From Amaurobius ferox (Eukaryota > Arthropoda > Arachnida > Araneae > Amaurobiidae), in NCBI GenBank assembly GCA_951213105.1, contig OX578149.1, forward strand, positions 4,067,606 through 4,131,605: 64,000 nucleotides of DNA. The letters are read 5' to 3'. Shown piece by piece: positions 51,421 through 62,565 of this stretch (positions are counted from its first letter, which is position 1; every line of letters starts with the position of its first letter). Made by a program: the position numbers and the translations under genes. A model generated the notes under the pieces. It saw only the letters and a program-made list of their open reading frames with translations. It was not told the origin of the DNA and did no database searches.

Positions 51421-51599
51421 ATGATTTTATTTCCTGACATAAAAACGCCTACATGGGTTATTTTAAGTAAAATGACTCACATTCGAATTTACGATTTTTT
51501 TGTTTGTAAACTGCAAAAGTCGAGGGCCGACTGTATTTACTTCATATTTTGATTTTTAAAATCATTTTATGATCAATTTTCATGCAGCAATAACAATTA

Positions 51600-52330
51600 A
51601 AAACTGTAACAATTTTTGATCGCTGGAGGCGAATATCGACAAAAACTATTTCACTAGGTAAATAGAATTAGATAATAATTTTGACTTGCCGTTTGAAAAT
51701 GAATTCATTTTTTTTAATGTATTTTTTACAAAACTTGCAGAACATAAGGGTTGCATCGTACTTTTGTTGAATCTCAAGCCAGTCTTATGATTTTAGCCAT
51801 TTTGTTTGAAAAGTGTCGACTTTCGTCTTTTTGTTTTCAAAATAGCCCTTTATTTCATAAATAATGCGTTTGTAAAATAATTTTTCTGTATAAAACACGA
51901 AACAATTACAAACACTGTAGTCGATGCAAACAGATTGAAAATGTGGGAAATATTTTTCAAATTAAACGAGGTATGCCGAGGATCGCGTACAAATGCAGAT
52001 TTTCGTGATGCTGCTGCAAAATAACCCTTCATTTTATTAATAATATGGTAGAAAAATGGTTTCGTTTTTATTCTTTGTATATTAAATGAAATAATTATAA
52101 AAAAATTCAGTCTGTGCAAATATATTGTAAAAATTGCAAAAAGATATTCATTGGTCATCTCTCCTCAGAAACTATGGGAATCGCCGTATGCGAGAGCTGT
52201 ATTCGCAATCGCGGAGAAACAGATTTTCAGATGTAAGAAAGGAATGTCTCTGATAAAAAATTTGTGGCTTTGTTCAAATTTTGCAACATTTTTGGGGCAT
52301 ATATGGCCAATTTCACGACATTTTCGGGAT
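51600..52330 (+). repeat. diverged tandem units, about 180 bp
   Basis: TTTCAAAATAGCCCTTTATT at 51835 and GCAAAATAACCCTTCATTTT at 52016 start similar blocks (AATAATGCG/AATAATATGG, AAACACGAAACAATTACAAA/TTAAATGAAATAATTATAAA, CGATGCAAACAGATTG/CTGTGCAAATATATTG). Weaker related blocks may exist on either side. Confidence 0.4.
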
Positions 52331-53263
52331 TTTTGTAATCTGTAGACATACTATGTACGGTGGAAAGGATTTTCGTTATCGGAAAGAAGAAAATTTCTCA
52401 AGCAAAACACAAAAAATGCGGGAAGTACTCGGAAAGAACATAATTCAAATCCGTGAAAGAATCCGATACAAGAAAAAAAAAAAAAAAAAAAAAAAAAAAG
52501 CAAAATCTTATTTGATCGAATTTGCGACCCGCGCAAGCGGGGGAGACACTTATAGTTTTCTATAAAATATCTCGCTAATTAGAAACACGTAGTACTTTTT
52601 AGTGTGCCCAAATCGCGATTGACTGCGATTCACACGTAGCTACAGAATCGCGGTCCGTGACCGCACGGCAATCGGCCCTCGATTCTCAACAACGAGGCAA
52701 CTGATCGAGATTTGTGGTCGCGAAGCAATCGGCCCGATCTACCGGCCGCAGGCGCCGTGGGACTGAAAGGATTCTGATGAAATTACGGTCACCAGAAATG
52801 GCGACTTACTGTAATAATTTTAGTCGCCAATTGCAACCTGGCCACTGCGAATCTGCATCTCTACATTGGGCATCGGATTTCTCAGTATCCAATTTGAAGG
52901 AAAAAATAATTTTAGGCCGGAACTGGAGAGAGAGAAATTCTCGCGCAGCCTAAATTTTTACGCGAGAATCTCGCGGGTTCGCGGTGAAATGGGACCCCTG
53001 CCAGTTGAAAACAGAGTTGCCAAATTACATAACATTCCGCTAATCGGGCTACTTTTGAACGAATATTGCAATGTTTTGAAACATAAGTAGCTAAATTACT
53101 AAAAAAAATAATGCTGAAGTGCACCTTCCTGGATCCCGCAGTACCTATGTACCAAATTTCATGGCCATACAACATTTTGATTTCCCACTATAGACTGTAC
53201 AAACAGATACATACATTTTTCACTATTATGTAAGAAGTCCGAAGGCGACTTTTAAATATATAT
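52331..53263. other. intergenic, locally GC-richer stretch
   Basis: A long A-run (52472-52499), then about 200 bp (52600-52800) notably richer in G and C with many CG dinucleotides (ATCGCGGTCCGTGACCGC, CGATCTACCGGCCGCAGG). No coding frame with recognisable domain. It could be a young transposon fragment. Confidence 0.4.
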
Positions 53264-53899
53264 ACAAAGGCAGGGTCCGCGCTAGTCATTCGCCTACATG
53301 CCAAATGCGAAAAGATCGTAAAACTGGCGATAAAAAAAATACTTTGGCGAAAAAAATGGCGAATGATTTTTTGGAAACTGTGAAAATTTTGTAAATATTT
53401 TTTTGGGAAGTAATATGGAATAAAAGTCCGATTTAATTTGGAATAAAAGTCCGATTCCAGACAAGTAGGCCTATGACATACGAGCGTTGTCTCCCGTCTG
53501 TTTTGGGGACGCTTGTTCTCATGTGACAAGCTCCAGGTATTTTTAAAGTCCCAGCACGCTGCTCCTCAAAACGAACGGAAGACAGCGCATTCCTGTATCT
53601 CAAGCGTCCTTGACCCACCGCGGCAATCAAAACATTATCTGGATTCCGTCCGTTATGTGAGCCGATTTTTTTTGTTAACCCTGAATCGCACAACCGTTAA
53701 CACCCAACACAGTAATGAGATACTCTTCAATAAACAAAACAAAAAAACACTTTCAACTTAAAATCCTGCATTATAGTTTTAAACAATCCTTGTTACAGAA
53801 TTATTTTTGAAAAGAGCCAGCTTTTGGCGAAAACGATCAGCCGTAATCAGAGAAACAAGTGATAAACATCCAACGAAAATGTACGTATATTTTTTGATG

Positions 53900-53983
53900 A
53901 CGCGTATACAATGGTAGTCCGGAGCATCTGGAGGGCAGAGAAATTAGGAGTGTGCGATTGCGTAATTACTGCCGCATCGTTTT
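53900..53983 (+). repeat. 84-bp direct repeat, left copy
   Basis: Identical over 84 bp to 55997-56080. It begins ACGCGTATACAATGGTAGTC and ends GCCGCATCGTTTT. The LTR starts immediately after it. Confidence 0.95.
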
Positions 53984-55996
53984 TGGGTTATACTTTTGGA
54001 TATTTAATTATTTTAGGTATTTTGTTTTTAGTTTAAATGTGTTCAGGGGTCTTATTTACATAGCCATTCTCTTTTAGTTATCCATTTTTCAATTGTTTAG
54101 GTTTTGATATTCTTCTGTTCCAAATATGTTCTATTCCATAGGTTTTGTGTTAAAAACGGCGAAGTTCGTTCTTTTTAGGTTTTAGCAATTTAAATTTATT
54201 TAAATTGGCTAATTTGTGATTCCATTTATTGCCCTTTTTATTCCCTTTAATTTGATTCCAAATTTATTGCTCTCGGTTAAAAATTGGTTAATTCATCGCA
54301 ATTTTCGGTTTTATTCTATTTTCAGCTTTTTAAATATTTCAGAATCGTCCATATTTAAATTATTGCCGAATTCGTATTTTCCAAATCGTTTCACTTCATT
54401 TTTTTTTAATTTTCGTCTGCTCTAAAATTCCATTTCTCTTCTTTAAAATTTCGAGTTTTTAATTGGTTGACCGTAATATTAAAATCGTCTGTCATTAATT
54501 ATTTTATCGTTCATCGATAATTTTGTTTACAATCTGTGGCAGCGATGTTTCGCAGTATATAAGCAAATCGCGCACTTTTTCGATCTCTTTGCTCTTTGCT
54601 CTTTGCTCTTTTGCTCTTTTGATTGGAACTAAAATGTAGTCTTATAGAGTTGTTGTTTTCAGTGCCTCGGCGCGAGCCGAGCGAAATGCGTTCTGAGGAA
54701 CGAACGCCTTATTTCCCGGCCTGCCTGTAAATGTGTGTGGAATCCTGATATCAGAGTGTTTTTTTTACTTGAAATGACGTTGCGAGCGAAGTGATTGATG
54801 TCTACTGAAGTATCGTCGGCGCCTTTGGAATAGTTGTTTACTTCCGGAGGTCAGATTTGTTCTTTCATAGTGAACTGAGTAGTTTAAATTTTCCGAGTCT
54901 TAGGACCGGACCTCCAATTGTTTACTTCACGGTTTTGATGATGGAGCTGTCTGTTCTTTTGTTCCGAGCGATGTCCACTGACGCTCTGCTACTCTCGGCT
55001 GAGAATTTTATGATGTGAAGGAGCTGCCCGTTTTTGTGCAGATCAGGCCTTGGGAGTGTTCTTTTCGCGGAGTTTTGGAACACCATATTCCACTTGAATG
55101 GTTGGACTCACTTGATGTACCGATGCCCTACGGGAGGTACTTCTCCGTTTGGCCTCTTCTGGAGCAGGAAGGGACTGCACCCAAGCTGATGATGACTGAC
55201 ATCAATTTCGTCCTCGGGACTTTATGGGTGATATCTTTTCATTAATTTTATTCTTTTGCAGTATTTAAAGTTAAATTAAATTGGCATGACTAAGACCCCT
55301 TTCACTTATATATTTTAAGTTGCGAATCCTGTGGTTATCTTCTTTAACTTTTGTTCTAAATTTCCCTTTTGGCTAACTGATGTTCTTTTATCCCAAATTT
55401 TAGTTTAGACAAATAATTGTATAAGTTTAATATTGTTAACTTTAAAATTTAATATTCTAACGTTTTTTTTTTTACCACTATACGACCGGCCATTCTATTT
55501 ATTTATTTAAGTTGTTTATTGGATTTGTTAGTTAATGAGATGTAAAATATTTTGAAAATTATTTTAAAAGTGAAGTTTAAAATTTTAATAAACGTTAGAT
55601 TTTGAAAACCTAAATTCTGTGTTCTCTCTTTTATTTTACTTTAATGCATGTTTTTATTTTTAGGAAAGTTCCATTTAATTACATGTAGAGTACATATTTG
55701 TACACGTAGGGAAACTGGTCAATAGGTCCACTTTCTGTTTATTTAAGAATTCAGTTATATTTTTAGAACGTTTTCACATTGAGGAACTTTAGAACTTTTC
55801 AGAGTGTATTTCAGAAAGTTTTTAGGAACTTAGAATGGTTTATATTTTAGAGAGAAGTATTTCAGACATATTTTCAGATGAATTTCAGATGACATTTAGG
55901 TTTTAAGAACCTTGAGTAAGAAATTTGAGAACTTAGAATGATTCAGAATGTTCTTTGTTTTTAGTATATCATAAAATGCACAAAAACTACCGAACA
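53984..55996 (+). mobile_element. solo-type LTR of the LARD-like family
   Basis: Plus-strand copy of the LTR found inverted at 32.6-38.8 kb. It starts TTGGGTTATACTTTTGGATA instead of TGTTGGGTTATAC, so the left tip is damaged, and ends CCGAACA. TATA box at 54556-54562, possible polyadenylation signal AATAAA at 55587-55592. The middle (about 54600-55250) differs from the other LTRs and contains a repeated GCTCTTT block. A 76-codon open frame (55015-55245) in it has no recognised domain. Confidence 0.8.
54556..54562 (+). promoter_or_regulatory. TATA box in solo LTR
   Basis: TATATAA inside CGCAGTATATAAGCAAATCG, conserved with the two LTRs of the 32.6-38.8 kb element. Confidence 0.6.
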
Positions 55997-56080
55997 ACGC
56001 GTATACAATGGTAGTCCGGAGCATCTGGAGGGCAGAGAAATTAGGAGTGTGCGATTGCGTAATTACTGCCGCATCGTTTT
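55997..56080 (+). repeat. 84-bp direct repeat, right copy
   Basis: Perfect copy of 53900-53983. The following sequence (AGGATCG...) continues the hAT element. Confidence 0.95.
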
Positions 56081-56159
56081 AGGATCGATTGTCTTGCGGG
56101 AAAAAATAACTTTTAGACTTACGATTTTTTTTTTTTAGACTCCGCATATAAATCGCCCC

Positions 56160-56190
56160 CCCCCCCCCCCCACACACACACACACACACT
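56160..56190 (+). repeat. C-run and CA microsatellite
   Basis: About 17 C followed by a CA repeat. Length may be unreliable in assembly. Confidence 0.9.
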
Positions 56191-56504
56191 TTGAAGTTTT
56201 TTTTTTGTCGGCACAAATTTCTCGAGTATATACGGTAAATAAAAAAGCATTTAATTTTAGTTAAAAGCAACTGAAAAAAGGTCACTGCTGATTATTATCA
56301 GAGATGCCAATTTGCGGTTTGCGGTTTTTGCCATAAGTTGAATCGTAGTTTATCTTTTTGTTACGAATTTTTAAGCCTGCCTGGTTTGTTTTCGTTTCAT
56401 CTTCATCATCAACTTTGTGGTTTTTATACGATCCTTAAGCCTGCCTGAATTTTAAAACCGACATAAAAATTTATCCCTTAGATAGTTTTGGTGCCTAATT
56501 TTAA

Positions 56505-56800
56505 AGAAATATAATGATGATACTGCATATAAAAATATTATGGATGTAGCAAGAATTGGTTTCACATGTCCTATGACAACAACCATCGTTGAAAGAGGCT
56601 TTAGTAAACAGAACATAAATTTCATTAAGTAGTAACATCAGAGTAAAAAATCTCAGTGACTTGATTCTTATAAATAGGGAAGGGCCAGATATGAAAGATT
56701 TTAACTTTAAGGCAGCTTTTGAAAATGGGTGTATAGTACAAAAATTCGACACTTGCCTGGTTTATATGGTAATGAAACTATGTGAATTATAAAATAAATT
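56505..56800 (+). pseudogene. hAT transposase C-terminal remnant
   Basis: Reading across frames on the plus strand: YKNIMDVARIGFTCPMTTT, then IVERGFSKQN with the catalytic Glu, then a frameshift, VKNLSDLILIN, GPDMKDFNFKAAFENG-type and a tail with YSTKIRHLPGLYGNE. This is the dimerisation domain order of ZMYM/ZNF862-like hAT transposases. Several frameshifts and stops. Confidence 0.7.
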
Positions 56801-57141
56801 TGTCATTTTTGTAACTCATTGTGATCTTTCATTGGTAAATACAAGTTTAATTTACTAATAGCCTATTTAATGATTAAAAAAATGAAATCTACCTATCTTT
56901 ATATCTTATTTAGAATGAAATTAATATTATTAGCTGCATTATGGCTTAAAAGTAGAAATTTTTTCACCGATGGCGACGATAACTTTGTACGATAATCATG
57001 TAATTTGGCTAATTTGTTGGCTAACAGTTTGAAATTCCTAGCGCGGGCCCTGCAAAGGCTATTTTTCATGTATGCCCTGAAATTTTTACCCACTTCTAAA
57101 TAGAGGCAGAAACTGGTAGTTTGATACACATATGGTTTAGG

Positions 57142-57425
57142 GCATGGTAGCCCAGTGGTTAGCACACGGAAATTGCACTCGTTAGGCCGAGGTTCGACTC
57201 CCTTCACTGCCAAAACTGCTGACGTGTTCATGCGGAGTACGATCAAGTTAAACATGTGAGTCCGTAAGTCCTTCCGAGAGGTTGATGGTAGGGGAAGAAG
57301 GGTAAGGTCCCTGTTGATGCCTCCCCCACTGGGTTCCGGTCAAAATTGGGTGGCACTTCCCGGCCGTCCAAACAGTTACCTTACACCTTTCTGGTAGGGC
57401 GGATGGTCTGGGTCTCCACAACAAC
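57142..57425 (+). mobile_element. tRNA-derived SINE
   Basis: The head resembles a tRNA: A-box TGGTAGCCCAGTGG (57145-57158) and B-box GGTTCGACTCC (57191-57201), giving an internal RNA polymerase III promoter. The body runs through CTTCCGAGAGGTTGATGGTA and CACTGGGTTCCGGTC. The tail GCCGTCCAAACAGTTACC ... GGCGGATGGTCTGGGTCTCC matches the copies at 8311, 10690 and 44049. No clear target duplication here. Confidence 0.75.
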
Positions 57426-58429
57426 ACAGATGGTTCAAGTGGAGAGGTGTAACTGGCTAGAAAATTCTAAACATCCGAAATGAATTTATTAGTGAGATGG
57501 GGGAGGGGAGATTTTACTCTCCATATCTGGTTCATATTCGATTAAATCTTGCTATTGCAACTGATATAAATAACCATTGTTCTACGGAAGTTAAAATATA
57601 GAGTTCAATATTCATTCCTACTAATGTATTTACTTATTTGACTTTCATCTTTTCCAGTAAAATTCGCTTTACATTAGTCAAATCAAAAGTGGAAAAGAAA
57701 AAAGCAAAATAACTCCTATAACCTCTCCAGAAAAAAAAAAAAGCAGAAAGAGAGATGGAAAAATCTTGAATGGTGTGTTCCCTCATCTGTCTGACAAATT
57801 GCAAGTATCTTATCCTTTACGAAAATTTCGTTCAATTATTCTTTGTCTGGTGTTAATACGAGCTAAAAAGCACCGAAAATTTAAAATCATTAAGAATTTT
57901 TACTCTAAAACCAATATTTCCAAATATAATTATTTAAACTGGGATTCTCTGATGCTCCTCATTTACGAAAATGTCGTTTCCACCAAGTGTTTATGTTGAG
58001 TCATAGTCAAAACAAAACAGAGCACGAGCGAGAGTCTACAATTATAATGGCTGTGATTGATGATTTTATTTCGTAGTTTTGGTAACGTTGGAATTAAGGT
58101 TAAGTGTGGGGTTAATATATGCAAGGGTAATACTGGTAGAATATAAAAATTCAGAACACCAATCTTACAAACTTTCAGAACAAAAGAAACATCCGGGAAA
58201 AATTACTTTATAATGAAAACAAACATTTATGTTTGGTAAAACACAAGTTTTCACTAAAGAGAGTAACAAATATTGATCTTTAATAAAAAAAAATATATAG
58301 CAATGAACTATATCCCTTCCAAATTGATTGCCTTTTCATTTGCTTAAATCATTGCTTTAATATTACTTTTTGGAAAATATTCCTTCACAGAGTTCATACT
58401 TAATTTTTAAAATAGAAAAATTTGCATCT
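57426..58429. other. intergenic sequence
   Basis: A 77-codon open frame (57766-57999) has no recognisable domain and is not called. Nothing else recognised. Confidence 0.5.
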
Positions 58430-58915
58430 GGCAAATATAATTAAAAAATTAATGTTAATAATTAGCTGGAATACGAAAATAGGATAGTTTAGTCAATCTA
58501 ATATGCAACATTTAAAAGATGGAGATGGATGGAGAAAGATACTAATCGACTCACGACAACATAAATGAAAGATTCATGAGAACATAAGCTGAATTGCACA
58601 AATGAGCTGTTTATGAAGGGGTTAATTAAGAAATTAAGGATTAATTATAAAATTAACTGTTCAGCAATTTATGCAAAATTTAAAAGATACTAATGTATTC
58701 GGCAATTTATAAGAAAAACTTAATTGTGCAATTATGCGAAAATAGTTAAGAAATTAACCTTAATAATTAATCAGAATATGAAAATAAGATAGTTTAATCA
58801 ATATAATATGCAATATGTAGACGATTGAGATGGATGGAAAAAGATATACTAGTGTACCGTCGAAAATTCATGAGAATAAACCGAATTGCGCAATCACACT
58901 GTTTATGTGAAATTA
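58430..58915 (+). repeat. diverged tandem duplication, ~305-bp period
   Basis: TAATAATTAGCTGGAATACG, AGTCAATCTAATATGCAACA, GAGATGGATGGAGAAAGATA and a TTCATGAGAACATAAGCTGA segment recur 305 bp later as TAATAATTAATCAGAATATG and so on. Confidence 0.75.
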
Positions 58916-61900
58916 ATGAAGGAAAATAACATTTTAGTGATTTATGCTGAATTAGACAACTTTTGAAGAAGCATATTTATTACTTTCATAAAACAAGCAA
59001 TCACGAAACTACTTTACGTTACATGCGGCTGTAAATCCCTGTTAATTTAATTGGCATTACAATGTATGCGGCCGTAAATTTACATTGGCCTAGCCTGAAG
59101 GCAATTTTCCATAGAAAACTACACAAATTCCACAATCCGTAGTATGAGATGAAGATGTTTCCTATAAAAACTACAGAAAATCCGTAGTAATTGACATCTC
59201 TGCTTTTGAGATACATAAAATTTTAGGAATTTCATGACGACACATAAAAATAAGGACATTTCAGGATTTTCAGGACAAGTATGACCCCTGTATATGTATT
59301 TTTTTTATCTCAATATAAAACTTATTTCTCAGTTATTATTTTTAATTTCTCATATAACAGAATATAGTATAGCGAAATATTGTTTTCACAAAACTTTTCA
59401 ATTTCAAGATTTTAATGTCAATATATGTTTTAGGGTCCTCTTGAACATGTTTTGACTATTTTTAACATGATGTCCATCTGTGGTTTATTTCTTGTGTATA
59501 TGATAGCTGCCACAAATAATAGATTTCCATGAAACTTCATATTCAGTCTTGTTAACAAAAATGTTTTGAAATTCAGGCGAAAACTTCGAAATTCATTTGA
59601 AATCTTGTATTTTAAAACATGGCAGCATAAGACAAAATTTGACATAATCGTGCATAAAAGGGTTTATTTATAGCTCAATGATTATGAAATTTTTCATTTC
59701 AATCATTGTTGTGAAAAATAGCCGCAATGCATTTTTTATGTTTGTGGCATCATTAACCACACCCGGGAAGGGGGGGGGGGAATGTTTTTCTCCTTGAAAT
59801 ACTAGTAAGAGCATGATCCCTGGATAGCTCAAGTGATCGAGTGTCAGCTAGCGCAGTGAGGCAAGTTTACAGTGATAGTTTGTAGTTTGTATCCATGCCG
59901 GAACCAGTGGTTTTTTTCTTTAAAACCATTCCTTACATACTAAATTTTTCAGTCTATAATGACTTAATTTTTTTTTTTTTTTCAAATAGTATAGCATACC
60001 CCGCAATTTGATACAGTATGTTTAGTCAACTGCATACTACATAAATTACAACTTTTTATTGGGATTTTTCAGATTGGAGCATGGCTCATATACTCTTTTG
60101 AAAGAACCCACTTCCAGGAGTTTTTCTAAACATTAAAAGCAGAAGCAAAGCCAAGATTCTACAGATTCTCTTTGAGCCATGTTGCTTCGTTTTGTACCAA
60201 TTACACCACTCTAGCCATACAAAAAATTGTATTGAATTACATTATAATGCACAGAGTCATACATAGCAGTAGCCATCTTGGATTTTCAAAGATCATTTCA
60301 CATAGACCCCCCCCCCCCTTACACATTTTAAAATATTCTCTATTGTTGGTTACAACAGTTTGAAGCATCCATGCTATTTTTTATTGCATTGTGGTTATGG
60401 TTCTCTTTTTACTCCCAAGTAATGATTACTAAAACAGCAGTTTTATAGGGAACACATTGTCTGTCTAATACCAGAATTTCCAAGATTATTGGGTTCCAGT
60501 AGTAGTCACACCATCTCACATTTAATTTATAGAACATATTTTCAATAAGGCCTTAAAAATAATTTTATTTCCTATCTAATATACCAATAAATTATAAAAT
60601 ATATGAATATCAGTACAAATATAGTCTTATTAATAAAATAACAAATATGCTATTTCTTAGGTCAGAAGGAACAATATGTTTTAACTTTGAACTAAGGTGA
60701 TATTGAATTATAAATTAAAATCATAATGTTTAACTGTCTTCTATAGAAAAAACTCTTTCATTGGAAATTTACCACGATTTTGGAAGTCGCGAATTATCAA
60801 AGAAAAACGCTGAACATAGATATACATATTACAACACACACATTTTATTAGTGTGTAGATGAAGCAAAAATAATACATTTATTTACTGCTTACCACTAAG
60901 GAGCTTATATACTTAAAAAATGCACAGTATACAGAGATATTTTTGCTTGTCTCGAAAGAAATAAAAGGATACAAATTCAATATAAATAATTTGCGCATAA
61001 CTGTAATAATAGCAAAATAAATGCATAAAATTTATATTTTCACTTAATTCATTTCTGAGAGATTAATAGCAGAAAAAAGCTGAACAAATATCATGTGTAT
61101 TCTCATGATACTTGGAATATATAAAAACATTTGTGCTGAAATAATCATCGACATTACCAGAAGGTAAATTTTGGAGATCTTTAAAATACTGATTATATAC
61201 CTAAAAAATATCTTAAAAGATGAAATTCCAAACAATAAGAGCTATAATCACACTAGTTTATCAACATCCAATACATAAGATTATATTCAGAATCGCAATA
61301 TAAATTTAAAAAACCATAGTAAAGGGGCAATCAAATCAAACTAAATGTCACTGTTGCCAACGTTTTTAGGAAGTAGATGATTTAGGAAAGCACTTACAAC
61401 AAGACGAGAGATTAAATGCCAAAACGCTGCGCGTTTCCTATTGGCTCAACATCTTGTGACCTCACGATTTTGTCTTGGCGTATTACTTGGCGCTCTTCCA
61501 CGAAGTTATCGCTAGAAATGGCGCAAATAACTTAATATAAATTCATTGAAAACGATTGTGTAATAACAAATAGCGTTATGCTTTGTTTTGTTGCGTACAG
61601 AATCCTCCAGTAACCGGTAATTACTGTAAAAGTGTATTATGCAGTTTTACCGTTCATGAAATCAAAAGTTACAGCTTTGTTTATAAATATGTTAATGGTC
61701 AAACTTGGTCAAATGGTCAGCTTTGTTTATAAATTATTTCTAATATCATGCATAGTACCCTCAACTTACCCAGATCAATTGGTCAGTTCGGAAGCAGAAA
61801 AGACTGCCAAACAAATTCTTTCTACAAATTTTTAGCGAAGTGCCTAAAGAAAAAGATGGGTTTCATACATAGGCCGTGTTCAGAATTGACGACCAAGGCG

Positions 61901-61936
61901 ATCGAGGGATTGAAACGTCACGAAATGGATTATTTT
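58916..61936. other. intergenic region before the TEX2-like gene
   Basis: A tRNA-like segment sits near 59815-59895 (GGATAGCTCAAGTGATCGAG as A-box, weak B-box TTTGTATCC), probably another SINE head remnant. At 61420-61520 base composition rises and an inverted CCAAT box (CTATTGGCTC, 61438-61447) occurs; this could be the promoter area of the TEX2-like gene, but I cannot confirm a start site. No other gene seen. Confidence 0.35.
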
Positions 61937-62013
61937 GAGTAAGGCTCCTATATATATATATGTATATAGGAGCCTTACTCAACGTCACGAAAAGGATTAT
62001 TTTGAGTAAGGCT

Positions 62014-62089
<76 letters not shown>
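61937..62089. repeat. perfect hairpin and long TA tract
   Basis: GAGTAAGGCTCCTATATA (61937-61954) and its exact reverse complement (61963-61980) form an 18-bp stem with an 8-base loop. The segment AACGTCACGAAA-GGATTATTTTGAGTAAGGCTCC is then repeated directly (61981-62015) and runs into an uninterrupted TA tract (62016-62089). Confidence 0.9.
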
Positions 62090-62092
<3 letters not shown>

Positions 62093-62565
62093 AATTGACC
62101 GAGACGGGGCAACTAGGCTTGACGTTTGAACATAGGGAATATACAAATTTTCTAATCTCCGTGGTTATAAGTGATTCAAACAAATCAAGACGAACGAATC
62201 ATGAATTTCCTTAAGTAGGCGGACCTTGAAGATTAAAAACGAAACTTCAAATATGTTTCTCCCTCGATCGGGACAATTTTAATTTATATATTTTCGTACA
62301 GTTTTAGATATGGTCAATTTTACATGAAAATAACGGTATGAATTTACTTAATTTCGACTAAACTGTTTTTTATTAAATCTTTTTGGTTTATTTGCATTAT
62401 TTTCTAGACGTTTCATTTTTGTTTATTTTTCTCTAAAATATTTGAATGAAATATACTGTTTTAGATTGAAAAGAATTTTCTCAGATTAAATAACTCGTTA
62501 TTTATTTTACGGTGGTTGCACCCATTACATTTTATATGCTTATATTTTATTTTTCTCTTTTTTAG

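Larger units (their letters stand above)
53272..57051 (+). mobile_element. hAT transposon containing a solo LTR
   Basis: Terminal inverted repeats AGGGTCCGCGCTAG (53272-53285) and CTAGCGCGGGCCCT (57038-57051) differ at one base. Flanks are ACAAAGGC (53264-53271) and GCAAAGGC (57052-57059), 7 of 8 identical, as expected for hAT. The C-terminal transposase part survives at 56505-56800. The middle is replaced by the LTR and its 84-bp flanking repeats. Confidence 0.8.

Noticed and set aside
52281..52565. 94-codon frame with a lysine run
   Set aside because: Created by the A-run at 52472-52499; no domain.
53188..53693. Overlapping minus-strand open frames of 113 and 86 codons
   Set aside because: They run through the hAT terminal inverted repeat and low-complexity DNA; no motif.
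55015..55245. 76-codon open frame in the solo LTR
   Set aside because: Absent from the other LTRs, no recognised domain. Kept only as a remark.
57766..57999. 77-codon open frame on the plus strand
   Set aside because: No recognised domain, no splice context, lysine-rich AT-biased composition expected by chance.
61863..62214. Open frames with YIYIYI runs (also at 16778 and 18841-19207)
   Set aside because: Translations of TA microsatellites, not genes.
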